A stretch of 64,000 nucleotides of DNA from NCBI GenBank assembly GCA_001599595.1, contig BCHH01000014.1:936851-1000850 (forward strand), in the 5' to 3' direction. The notes under the pieces were generated by a model, which was not told the DNA's origin, did no database searches, and saw nothing but the letters and a program-made list of their open reading frames with translations. The DNA is from Beverwykella pulmonaria. Taxonomy: Eukaryota; Ascomycota; Dothideomycetes; Pleosporales; Melanommataceae. Shown piece after piece: positions 32,859 to 41,492 of this stretch. Position 1 is the first letter of the stretch. The number at the start of each line of letters is the position of its first letter. A program made the translations under genes and the position numbers.

Positions 32859-33764
32859 TCAAACATATTCACGCTTGCCCCAGGTGATCTCGGTCGACGG
32901 CTTGCCGAGCTCAATGTCATCTTCAGGCTGATCCCTCTTTCCCCAGGTAATTTCAGTAGAGGGAGGACCGAGCTGAATATTGTTTGGCGGCGTTGGAAGG
33001 TCTCGCTTTCCCCAGGTAATTTCAGTGGAGGGAGGGCCAAGTTGGATGTTGTTTGGTGGCGTTGGATGGTCTCGCTTTCCCCAGGTAATTTCAGTGGAGG
33101 GAGGGCCAAGTTGGATATTGTTTGGTGGCGTTGGAGGGTCTCGCTTTCCCCAGGTGATCTCAGTCGATGGCTTGCCGAGTTCAATGGTATCTTTAGGATA
33201 CTCGTCACGCTTTCCCCAGGTGACGATCGTCGTCGGCTTTCCAATGGTGATGACATCCGGTGGGTTCTCGACTTCGGCCTCGGCCTCGGCCTCACGCTTG
33301 CCCCATGTTACGACTGAGGTAGGCTTGCCGATCCAGAAGATGTTCGACGGCGTCGCGGGTTCTCGCTTTCCCCAACCCACATGGGTGGATGGGGTACCAA
33401 GTTCAACGGTGTTTGGTGGGGTGTCGTCACGCTTCCCCCAGGTTATTTCGGTGGAGGGAGGGCCCAGCTCGATGGTGTTTGGTGGCGTCTGGTCACGCTT
33501 CCCCCAGCCGACGTGGGTTGAAGGCTGGCCAAGTTCGATAGTGTTGGGTGGTGTGTCGTCGCGCTTTCCCCAGGTGATCTCGGTGCTGGGTGGACCGAGT
33601 TGTATGGTGTTTGGTGGTGTTGGGAGGTCGCGCTTGTCCTGGTTGTGGTGAGTAAAGACAAAGCTGAAATAGTGACAATATTGACTCTGTACCTCGATAG
33701 GGAGACCGTTGACATTGGCGATCAAAGCGCCAGCGGCAAGTACCGACACCAGTCCGTGAAGCAT
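32859..33764 (-). CDS. Secreted Kex2-processed repeat peptide precursor
   Basis: I model complement(join(32859..33638,33693..33764)), giving 283 aa. The 54-bp intron (GTACAG...CAG) is in frame, so the unspliced frame also stays open, but splicing gives a compact leader: signal peptide MLHGLVSVLAAGALIANVNG, then LPIE-DKR. Eleven repeats follow, each ending in Trp-Gly-Lys-Arg and each followed by an acidic residue. The core consensus is I-[EQ]-L-G-x-P-S-T-x-[IV]-T-W-G-K-R. Kex2 would cut after each Lys-Arg in the Golgi, and a Kex1-like carboxypeptidase would then trim the basic pair. Repeat 6 opens with EAEAEAEV, like the Ste13-trimmed spacers of yeast alpha-factor. There is no Cys in the repeats, so it is not a canonical alpha-pheromone. 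No UstYa-like, tyrosinase or methyltransferase gene is nearby. The product could be a signalling peptide or an orphan RiPP; function unknown. Confidence 0.85.
   Translation of the reverse strand: MLHGLVSVLAAGALIANVNGLPIEVQSQYCHYFSFVFTHHNQDKRDLPTPPNTIQLGPPSTEITWGKRDDTPPNTIELGQPSTHVGWGKRDQTPPNTIELGPPSTEITWGKRDDTPPNTVELGTPSTHVGWGKREPATPSNIFWIGKPTSVVTWGKREAEAEAEVENPPDVITIGKPTTIVTWGKRDEYPKDTIELGKPSTEITWGKRDPPTPPNNIQLGPPSTEITWGKRDHPTPPNNIQLGPPSTEITWGKRDLPTPPNNIQLGPPSTEITWGKRDQPEDDIELGKPSTEITWGKREYV
32871..33629 (-). repeat. Eleven in-frame 63-87-bp peptide-coding repeats
   Basis: In coding order the units are 33561-33629, 33495-33560, 33429-33494, 33363-33428, 33294-33362, 33207-33293, 33141-33206, 33072-33140, 33003-33071, 32934-33002 and 32871-32933. 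Units 8, 9 and 10 differ at the protein level only in the second residue (Pro, His, Leu), pointing to recent duplication. Units 2 and 4 form a variant class (PSTHVGWGKR). Units 5 and 6 are the most diverged. Confidence 0.85.
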
Positions 33765-33830
33765 ACTGTCTGTTGCTTGAATTTAAGTCTCGATATGAAA
33801 GTGGATACCGTTCGATCGCGTGGTAGAAGG

Positions 33831-33837
33831 TATTTAA
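33831..33837 (-). promoter_or_regulatory. Candidate TATA-like element of the peptide precursor gene
   Basis: On the minus strand a TTAAATA element lies about 70 bp upstream of the ATG. It is suggestive only. Confidence 0.25.
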
Positions 33838-35465
33838 GCTAATGAAGATATAAGGTATAGCGAGTAAGTTCAGGACGATCGTCAATACCAGGGCAGAAGC
33901 CCGTCCTCATATAGTTTCGCGGACTAACGTGCCACGGTTGCCACCTTCTACCAAAACGATTAGAGCAAACCCTGATACGGGCGAGTATAAATTCTGAAGT
34001 CATGGGCGAGGTTCCCAGACACCCGTATAGCCAATTTGGATAAAGCATGCTGCAGTATCCGTCATAGCGCGCGAGTCTTGCAACACCAGTCGGTCACTTT
34101 CACGAGGCTGCATATTAGATGGTGTGAAAAGCGCCTAGTGGAGTGATAGAACGGCGAGGATTACTACCATCATTTTGTTCTCGGCGTAGGTACAGTGCGT
34201 GGTTGGTGGCGAGCCCTGGTCGTGTGGTGTGTCTTGGACGGGAAGCCCCATGCTGGCGGTCTGCACCGAAACCGTTAGAAGCTGGTGATCGCCGGCTTGG
34301 TCGGTCGCGATATTGCTGTTAGGTTGGGCTAGGCTACGGTTGGGCCTTCAAACTCTATCAGTGGGCTGCCAAGAGTGCTGAGATGGAAGGGGTGGGGGAG
34401 TAGAAGTGATTGTCTCTGGGAATAGCATATTGATCGATGGATGTGGTAGTGGATACGGCACATGCAGAGCTGGTGCGGGTCTTCGATGCTATGCTGCCGA
34501 AGGTATCTTACATCGGGGGTCCCGAGTTCTCATCATGTCATGGATAGATAGATGATGGCAGCGGCGAGGAGCGGCGAGGCCTAGATTTGCGGCTGGGATA
34601 TTTGGTCAAGGCAAGAGTGTACGGAAACAGTGACTGTGAGAGATGCTTAATCTCTTGCGTTGATCCACCGGCAAGATAGATGAAAGGCTGTCAAGCGAAG
34701 TGACCGTTGAGCCATGCATGCCGGAGGGTAGATGCCAATTGTTCGATGCCTTTGATTCGATCTTCATCTCTAAGATGGTTATTTTGGGTTCAAGCAGCCG
34801 TATGGGTAATTATAAGCGAGAGAACGGGCCCGCCATATATTGCTCGTACGGGATGGTTGAAGTGAAGAATGAGGTTGAACGAGATAGACTTCCTGAAGAG
34901 GAGATATTGCAAGTTTAAAGCCTAAATATAGAAAATACTGCAAGCCATTGATAGCCCAGGCCATGATGAAAGAGGTAGTGCAAGGTAAAAGCATGGGAGA
35001 TACATAATCAATCTAAACGGAAAAGACGGTTACATCGATATTCTTGAAGGAGAGAACGGACACCTGGCAGATAGACCAGAAGAGACATTCCACCGGACTT
35101 GCCGTATTGCACCATCATCTCACCCGCGCTGTTTTTTTGTCGAGGACGTCAAGGATAGAAGACGAAGTTGAAGTGGTTGATTGTGAAGCGAGAGAAATAG
35201 ATTGCAGGTACAGTGCGGTTAATTTGAATTAATAGCGAAGGCAAGCTTGGCGGTTCCTCAGTCGCCCCCCCTGACCACGCTATCTCGAGAACGGAAAACC
35301 CTTGTAATATCAGGTGCTTTTGATGCTTGCTCGCCATCGTCGGACCAAAGGCATTTGCGGCGTTGTGGTAGAGTGAATGCACGTGATGGATCATATGGCA
35401 TATCCCCACACATGTCAGTTTTTGGTGTTTCCACGATCTTAAGACATCTCAAGGCGCTTGGGAAA
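33838..35465. other. Long upstream region of the peptide precursor gene
   Basis: About 1.6 kb without a supported gene lies between the precursor start and the 3' end of the next minus-strand gene. Long 5' regions are common for developmentally regulated fungal genes, so it may be an extended promoter; this is inference. No RNA gene was recognised. Confidence 0.4.
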
Positions 35466-36230
35466 TCAGCGCTTCTGACTGAAAGTCTTTGCCTCCACAA
35501 TCAAGAAGCCTGACTTGTGGAGTGCCCACAGCACTGATACGACGATCAGCATGCCCGCAAGTAGTGCGTCCCACTGACGCACTACTCGCATCGCCCACGC
35601 CTTGGAGTCTTCCAGCATCATCCACTGACCGCGTGCCCTTCTGGCACTGCGCATGCCAGTCAAACCATCCAAGCTTTCGAAGTTGCAGTTCTTTTGCCAG
35701 CTAAGGAGAGCATCCTTCTCCGACATCTTGGAGGCCCATACATCCATGGTATCGCGGTTTGCAAAACCAGATTCCGGGTCTTTATCGCCACCCTGTCCTA
35801 CCAGAGGGACGCCGAACCCACATGATGTCTGCACCTTCCAGACATCTAGCACAACGATGGCACGGGCTCCTGTAAGCTCGACGTCACTGCCCATTCTATC
35901 CCTTAGCTTTTCGAACCCCTTGTCGTCTTTCTCCACAACGTGGCCCCTGCAGAACAATCTCATGATCTTCGGAGAGGCGTTGAAGCTGCAGAACATGACG
36001 GTGACTCGGCCATTTTCGTACACATGTGATATTGTCTCACAGCCAGAGCCGGTCGCGTCTAGATAAGCGACTTTGTTCGCGTCTAAGATGGCGAATGAAC
36101 GTTTGGGGTGACCCTTGGGGGATAGATTGACATGACGTCCGGCGAGAGGAGCGCTTGCCACGAAGAAGATGGATTGTCTATTGATGAAGTCTGCCTGTTC
36201 CTCGCTGATTGAAGGGTAGAACTTGACCAT
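35466..36230 (-). CDS. Pyridoxamine phosphate oxidase-like (FMN split barrel) protein with C-terminal membrane anchor
   Basis: This is a single-exon 254-aa protein. The N-terminal half shows the PNPOx-like split-barrel pattern known from fungal proteins: FFVASAPLAGRHVNLSPKG, ILDANKVAYLDATGSGCETI, then GRVTVMFCSF and PKIMRLFCRGHVVE. These proteins bind FMN or a related cofactor, and the reaction is unknown. The C-terminus has one hydrophobic segment, WDALLAGMLIVVSVLWALH, preceded by basic residues, suggesting a tail-anchored membrane protein. The family call is from the pattern of blocks. Confidence 0.8.
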   Translation of the reverse strand: MVKFYPSISEEQADFINRQSIFFVASAPLAGRHVNLSPKGHPKRSFAILDANKVAYLDATGSGCETISHVYENGRVTVMFCSFNASPKIMRLFCRGHVVEKDDKGFEKLRDRMGSDVELTGARAIVVLDVWKVQTSCGFGVPLVGQGGDKDPESGFANRDTMDVWASKMSEKDALLSWQKNCNFESLDGLTGMRSARRARGQWMMLEDSKAWAMRVVRQWDALLAGMLIVVSVLWALHKSGFLIVEAKTFSQKR

Positions 36231-36910
36231 GCTGATAAAAGCGGCAAGTCCTGGTAGTTGATTGTGGTGGTAGGTTGAAGAAGGAGTATAATAGGGTTAA
36301 TACAAGCCTCCACACAGAATTTCGATACTCGTCAGATCTGAAACTCACGATTTATGGCGTTATCAAGCTGCAAGGAAGGTAAGAAAGATAGGAGCATAAG
36401 AAGGATTTTGTAAGATGTCTAAAGAAGCAAGACTTCAAAGGAAGTAGTCGAATAGCTGCTGGGTAGACAGCACCCAAGCAAAAGCATTGGATAGAACAGG
36501 CCAAGAGATGTGATGAGAACGAGGAAGTATGTTTGTGGGCGAGCAACTCCTTAGCTTTGAAATCCCACAGACTGACGGTTTTACTCACGCTCTGAATATT
36601 GTTACTGACTTTAAATGTTTGGTGGTTTGGTGCGGGGATCTCCGATTCGGGAAATCAGCACGCCACGCGAGCGGCACGTGATTCTGATTTTGGCGTGCCA
36701 AGAATCGCGAACATCGAACCACCACCGTCGTCGAGAGTCGCACCTCATTACGAAGAAATTTGAAGAGCTTTGATCTATCGCCACGGACACCGAAAGCGCA
36801 TTGATGCTCAATTGAGCCATTCTTTGTCGCAAAATCTCCACCGTTGCCCCCGCCGACCCAATTCCCCTCGTCCAGATTGGCGCACATTCGCAAACCATGA
36901 ACCGGTAGCA
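36231..36910. promoter_or_regulatory. Divergent promoter region, PNPOx-like / PPR protein
   Basis: This is a 680-bp gap between head-to-head genes that must hold both promoters. An open frame continues upstream of the PPR start to 36770, but it has no ATG before 36911. No other feature is seen. Confidence 0.45.
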
Positions 36911-39142
36911 ATGCAAGCACTCTGGTCCCGGGCAGCACGAAATCCGGGTACCTGCAAATGCATATCATGCATCTCCAACACCTCAGCCATCACCCGGCGC
37001 GCCGGCGTTACTAGTATTCAAAGACCCTGGGTCTTTGGAACCCCCACCTCGACCTTCGTGTATACTGCCATATTCGCTGTAGGCCTCGCCATTGACGCGA
37101 AGGCCAAACAGAGGAGGAACCAGCAATGGGATGAGGCATTTGCTCTTCTGCGAGAAGAATTGGAGAAGCCTAGTGCGCGACAGAAAAATGCAATGGCAGA
37201 TATGGACAAGGTTGCTCGTCAACAGAAACGGACCCAGCCAGCTGAGTTCGAGGACATGTTCGTGGACGGGGAGAGCATTAGCCTGTACCGCAACTTCGCA
37301 ATTGAAGGATTGTTTCCTGAAGGTCTTGACTGGGATACTGTCAGTCGAGTCGCCGGTACAGAGCTCACAGACGATCGTGTGTTCCAGACCCGGCAAGCAG
37401 AATCTGCGGTCGACATACAACAAATTTCAAAACATATGTGGAAGTTGCTAGCCTTTGATTCCAGATTTCCAGGGGCTGAAACCCTAGAGTGGTCCCCCAA
37501 TACTGGCCAGCCCTTAAACAGATATTATCTACCTCCCCAATCGTTGTGGGCCCCAGACGAAATGCGCCGGAAAGCCCTGAGCAATAGACAGACATGGAAG
37601 AAACAGGTCATCCAGGAGCTTTCTATCGGCTCTCTGATCCACGAACTCCTTGGGCCCACTTTTCATTTTGCTGGACAGCTTTCGGGAGACGCCATGCGGT
37701 CTCTATCACCCGCTCTTCATAACATCTCCTCCCTCGGTCATGAGGAACACAGACGCAGACGACTCGAAATATTGAGCACCATACAAGCGATAGAGGACGA
37801 ACCAGCCGATACTTCGTTCGAGCGGATTGCATACGCAAAAAACTTTACGAGATATCCAGGGATCCCGCAATATTTTCAAGACGAGGATGGTGACTACTAT
37901 ACTATCTGTCGGCAGATGAACATGGCCATCAAGCAGATCCTGTTCGGAGAAGACGATGCACCGGTAGATAATGAGCAGGCACCTCTCACCTTGGCCAAAG
38001 TCTGTCACAATCTTCTTGTGTCGTCCTCTGCCCCCGATGTTCACACCTTCAATATCCTCATATCTGGCTTGACACGGTGGGGTCTCCCTGAATTGGTGGA
38101 TAGGGTCATCAAGGCCTTCTACCTCTGCAAGATCCGTCCGAACGAGATCACTTGCGTAGCCATACTTGATCACTACCTCCAATGCAACCGCCCGGAAGCC
38201 TTCAGTAACTTCGTCGCCAGGATGCGAGGAGTTCACCGAGGCGGTCTGATGTTGGCAAACCCAACCATCACCGTCAACGAACGTGGCGAAAAAAGACTAA
38301 TCCGTGTAAGCAAAGACAAAGTGATTCAAAAAGTCCACCCAACGCCACTAGTCTTCAACACCCTCATGCTCGGAGCGCTCAAATTCGCCGGATGCGCACG
38401 CGCACTCGATATCTACTATGAAATGAAGGAGGACGGTTGGGGTCTCGACATAACTGGTCTTACTCACTTCCTCGACGATTGCATCCGTGAGGCAGATTGG
38501 AACAACGGGCTCTACATCTGGAACGAGATCCTCAGTATCATCACCAAAATCAAGTCCGCGCAGATGGAGACCGTATACTCCAAGATGCTGAGTTTGTGCT
38601 CTGTCACTGGGAATACGGCGGCGTTTAACCAGCTTCTCGGGGAGGTCGTAAACCGCAGACTCGATAGGAGATATGTGGTCAAGTCGGCGTTGGCGACGGC
38701 GCAGAAGTTACATGCCCAGCCAGGTTTTTCCGCCCCGCCTATGACTGCGGACAATCTGCTGTTTGCGATAGGGGAGTATATGGACGACGGTGTGGAGGAC
38801 AAGAGCACGTTAGAAAAGGAACCTTTGGATCCCTTTAAACAGGATTACGTCTCGCAAATCGATTCCAAGGGGAACCCAAAGCGACTCAAAGATTCGCCCG
38901 CTCCAGACTCCGACGCGGCTTGGTCGTCTTGGATACAACACGAGCTTACAAAATCAGCCGAACCGGAACATGCCCTACAACAGGAGGCTGAGTCAGAGGA
39001 GATGCCAGATAAGGATCCAGACGCAGCCTGGTCATCTTGGGTCCAACTGGAGCTTGGGCTGAAGGCCGATCCGGGGCCAGTCAAGAGACTCGACAAGGTT
39101 GATGACTCTGAGATCACTCACAACAAAAAGTGGAGGCCATGA
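36911..39142 (+). CDS. Mitochondrial pentatricopeptide repeat (PPR) protein
   Basis: This is an intronless 743-aa protein. The N-terminus (MQALWSRAARNPG...ITRRAG) is basic and hydroxylated, a likely mitochondrial presequence, followed by a short hydrophobic stretch (FVYTAIFAVGLAI). The middle contains PPR-like helical pairs: DVHTFNILISGLTRWGLPEL, VIKAFYLCKIRPNEITCVAI, TPLVFNTLMLGALKFAGCAR and ALDIYYEMKEDGWGLDITGL. Fungal PPR proteins bind mitochondrial mRNAs and control their stability or translation. The target RNA cannot be told. The C-terminus carries a two-copy motif, D-x-D-A-A-W-S-S-W-[IV]-Q-x-E-L, at codons near 38906 and 39014. Confidence 0.82.
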   Translation: MQALWSRAARNPGTCKCISCISNTSAITRRAGVTSIQRPWVFGTPTSTFVYTAIFAVGLAIDAKAKQRRNQQWDEAFALLREELEKPSARQKNAMADMDKVARQQKRTQPAEFEDMFVDGESISLYRNFAIEGLFPEGLDWDTVSRVAGTELTDDRVFQTRQAESAVDIQQISKHMWKLLAFDSRFPGAETLEWSPNTGQPLNRYYLPPQSLWAPDEMRRKALSNRQTWKKQVIQELSIGSLIHELLGPTFHFAGQLSGDAMRSLSPALHNISSLGHEEHRRRRLEILSTIQAIEDEPADTSFERIAYAKNFTRYPGIPQYFQDEDGDYYTICRQMNMAIKQILFGEDDAPVDNEQAPLTLAKVCHNLLVSSSAPDVHTFNILISGLTRWGLPELVDRVIKAFYLCKIRPNEITCVAILDHYLQCNRPEAFSNFVARMRGVHRGGLMLANPTITVNERGEKRLIRVSKDKVIQKVHPTPLVFNTLMLGALKFAGCARALDIYYEMKEDGWGLDITGLTHFLDDCIREADWNNGLYIWNEILSIITKIKSAQMETVYSKMLSLCSVTGNTAAFNQLLGEVVNRRLDRRYVVKSALATAQKLHAQPGFSAPPMTADNLLFAIGEYMDDGVEDKSTLEKEPLDPFKQDYVSQIDSKGNPKRLKDSPAPDSDAAWSSWIQHELTKSAEPEHALQQEAESEEMPDKDPDAAWSSWVQLELGLKADPGPVKRLDKVDDSEITHNKKWRP

Positions 39143-39873
39143 GAACTGTATCCTTTTTTGAACTCACAACTACAACTCCCTCCTACATACGAGGCTGCCA
39201 CCCGATACTCGAAAGGGGTTATGAAGAGGACACACTCATGACATTCAATTTGCTTCACAACACGTCGCAGAGTACTACAACTGCCTACCGACGTGGCATC
39301 CTGCTATATAAGCATACTCGACGGACGGATGGAATGAATATGGATCTGGTGCCCTTATGTCGATCTCTATATATACCCACACCTCTATTCTCGAAATCGT
39401 GCTATATCCTTTCATCATGTACATATTCTCTAGTCGGCTATTTTTTTTTTCTTCTAGTCTTTTCGGATGGGACATACTCACCACGATTTGGCTACGGTAC
39501 AAGTAGCAGTTTTAGAAGGGGACTAGACAGGCTTCTTGGTGTATGTGTAAGGGTACATGTGTGTGCACGTGTAGGTGGTAGCATCGACCACTCGCGAGTA
39601 TTTCCGACGTAAGGGTTGGATCGAATCGAATCACCACTTTGCATAATAGCTCTAAACTTTCTTATTTTCATACAAACGTGATTGCCTACCAAGATGTTGT
39701 AAGATTCCCGCACGCGTGGTTTTGCGAAGTAATAGTGTTACGAATATAGTACAGTGGTATTTATTGCACAGCGTGGTGAGCTGGTGGAGAACTACATATA
39801 AATTGCACATGGCACGATCTTGGCTATTCCGCCGCTCGAAGACCGTTTCCTTATTCCGATCTCATACACCAAT
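39143..39873. other. Intergenic between convergent genes
   Basis: This 731-bp gap holds two 3' flanks. It includes a T-run at 39440-39452 and GT-rich stretches near 39540-39575. I see no coding frame with recognisable features. Confidence 0.5.
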
Positions 39874-41199
39874 CTATGCATTCATACCCTCCATCAGGTC
39901 TGGTTTATCTAGGATCATACCCCTCAATTGAACCCACTCCCTCAGTCCCTCCCACTCCTCGCCCTCCTCATCTCCTCTTCTCCAGTGCTCCTTGAATCCC
40001 CACGCACACGCAATTTTGTCTAGCGCGGCGCGCTCATCCTCTCTCAACCATCGATCCGTCAGTGGCACACCCGGTCTCCAAACTACACGCTCAAAGTTAT
40101 CGTTATGCGTCGTCATAGCCACGAAGCCCAGTGTTCCGGTGCCCAGGACATACGTCGCCATTCCGGCGAAGGCATACCATTTGAAGGTCCAGGGGTCGAT
40201 GTAGTTACTGTACACGGAGAGCTCGGCGGCAATCATGTATATGGCAAGGGGCAGTACCGTGACGACAATGCCAGGAGGCACAACTTTCTTGATGATGACA
40301 TGTCTTTGCCACGCCGGCGCGCGGTAGGTGGTTTGTATCACATCCAGTGCTAGTGGCATGTCTTTTGCTGCTATTGCTGCTTGCAGCGCCTTCTCGGCGA
40401 TATCTGCCGGTATGGCTTGCTTTGCGGCTCTTGGAGATGGTTTGGAGTATTTGGGAGGTGAGGACCCGAGCTGTGGGACGGGCTTGTGGGCATAGAGGTA
40501 GAATATCTCGGGGATGGCGCGTGGGCGACCGAGCAGACATTGCAGGTCCACGTATTTTGAGAGCACGGCGGGGGAGATGAAGACCTTTTCATGCTTGAGC
40601 AGGTTTTCGGCGAGACGAGAGAGGTACGAGGGCGTGGGGAGGTCGTCTATGGTAGAGAGTCTTGGCCGTGATGGTCTTGCAGGTTTACTGGGCATGGCAT
40701 TATCGTCGCTATTGAGGGATAGGATTGCGCCGGCCGAGCTTTGGCGGACGGCGAGTTTGGCGGGGAGGGGCTGCCGTGTTCGAATCGCAATGGCCTGTTT
40801 TGCTATGTGCTCTAGCGTGATGAGAGGCTGTAGCACGGCTATTTCAGGCTCGATTTTGTTCGAGGAGAAGATCCATTCCATGTGCTTTTCGACATCTGCG
40901 AGCTTCGCTTTCAAAGCATCGATGCGGTCCGAGTACGATTGCGGGGAATTTATTTCCAATTCCTGGTCTTTCGGCTCTACCACCATCGCCATGCGCCGTG
41001 CAGGTATCCGAGGGAGTAGGCCATGCTGTCGCGCAGGCTGTTGCGCAGGCTGCCGCCGAATTGCGGGCGCCTTGAATGTGGTGGTGATTGACGTAATTGA
41101 GAAAGAGCGGCGGTACGCAGACTGCTGCTGTATGTGATCGCACCATTGGCAGATGGACCGCGGGCGGGCGACACGAAGAGGAAGCGCACAGGGCTTCAT
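39874..41199 (-). CDS. Mitochondrial membrane protein of unknown function
   Basis: The ATG at 41199 gives 441 aa with an Arg/Ser-rich N-terminus (MKPCALPLRVARPRSICQWC) that looks like a mitochondrial presequence. A longer frame to 41307 starts with a less plausible sequence. The middle is helical with Ala-rich repeats (KALQAAIAAKDMPLALDVI). Two hydrophobic segments, VVPPGIVVTVLPLAIYMIAA and WYAFAGMATYVLGTGTLGFV, suggest a two-pass membrane protein, and a hydrophilic tail follows. The ALQAAI and DVIQTTY stretch recalls fungal mitochondrial gene-expression factors, but I do not recognise the family. Confidence 0.7.
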   Translation of the reverse strand: MKPCALPLRVARPRSICQWCDHIQQQSAYRRSFSITSITTTFKAPAIRRQPAQQPARQHGLLPRIPARRMAMVVEPKDQELEINSPQSYSDRIDALKAKLADVEKHMEWIFSSNKIEPEIAVLQPLITLEHIAKQAIAIRTRQPLPAKLAVRQSSAGAILSLNSDDNAMPSKPARPSRPRLSTIDDLPTPSYLSRLAENLLKHEKVFISPAVLSKYVDLQCLLGRPRAIPEIFYLYAHKPVPQLGSSPPKYSKPSPRAAKQAIPADIAEKALQAAIAAKDMPLALDVIQTTYRAPAWQRHVIIKKVVPPGIVVTVLPLAIYMIAAELSVYSNYIDPWTFKWYAFAGMATYVLGTGTLGFVAMTTHNDNFERVVWRPGVPLTDRWLREDERAALDKIACAWGFKEHWRRGDEEGEEWEGLREWVQLRGMILDKPDLMEGMNA

Positions 41200-41492
41200 G
41201 GCGCCGGGAGTCGTGGGGAGCAGTGGGGAGCGAGTGAGCTGGCGGGATTCGTGGTCGAGGTGTGAATGCGGTGATGCCGTGACGAGGCCTGTGGCTGAAC
41301 CGTCCACGCCAAGGCCTGAGCATCTCTTGGAACGTCAAAGAAGCACCACCAACGCCCATGACACGACACGACACTCGCACTCACCGACACGACGCGTTGC
41401 AGGCAGCAGCTGGAGTCTGAGAGAGACAGTATATACCGCGAGGACCAGCAGGGAGATTGCTGCAACACACACCGCCGCCCTCACACGACACC
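41200..41492. promoter_or_regulatory. Bidirectional promoter, mitochondrial protein / verprolin
   Basis: There are 293 bp between divergent start codons. The region contains several ACGACAC repeats (around 41358-41393) that could be regulatory or merely low complexity. Confidence 0.5.

Noticed and set aside
32871..33629. Possible CRISPR or satellite array
   Set aside because: Repeat units stay in one coding frame, vary by codon, and carry conserved protein motifs; there are no fixed-length spacers.
32980..33651. 223-codon frame on the plus strand with Gly/Phe repeats
   Set aside because: It is the antisense image of the peptide precursor repeats. The minus strand has the signal peptide and regular Lys-Arg sites.
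32859..33764. Canonical alpha-factor pheromone gene
   Set aside because: Known filamentous ascomycete alpha-pheromones have a Trp/Cys-rich decapeptide-like core; the repeats here have no Cys and are about 20 residues long.
40514..41137. 207-codon plus-strand frame
   Set aside because: It is antisense to the mitochondrial membrane protein, with no homology-like features.
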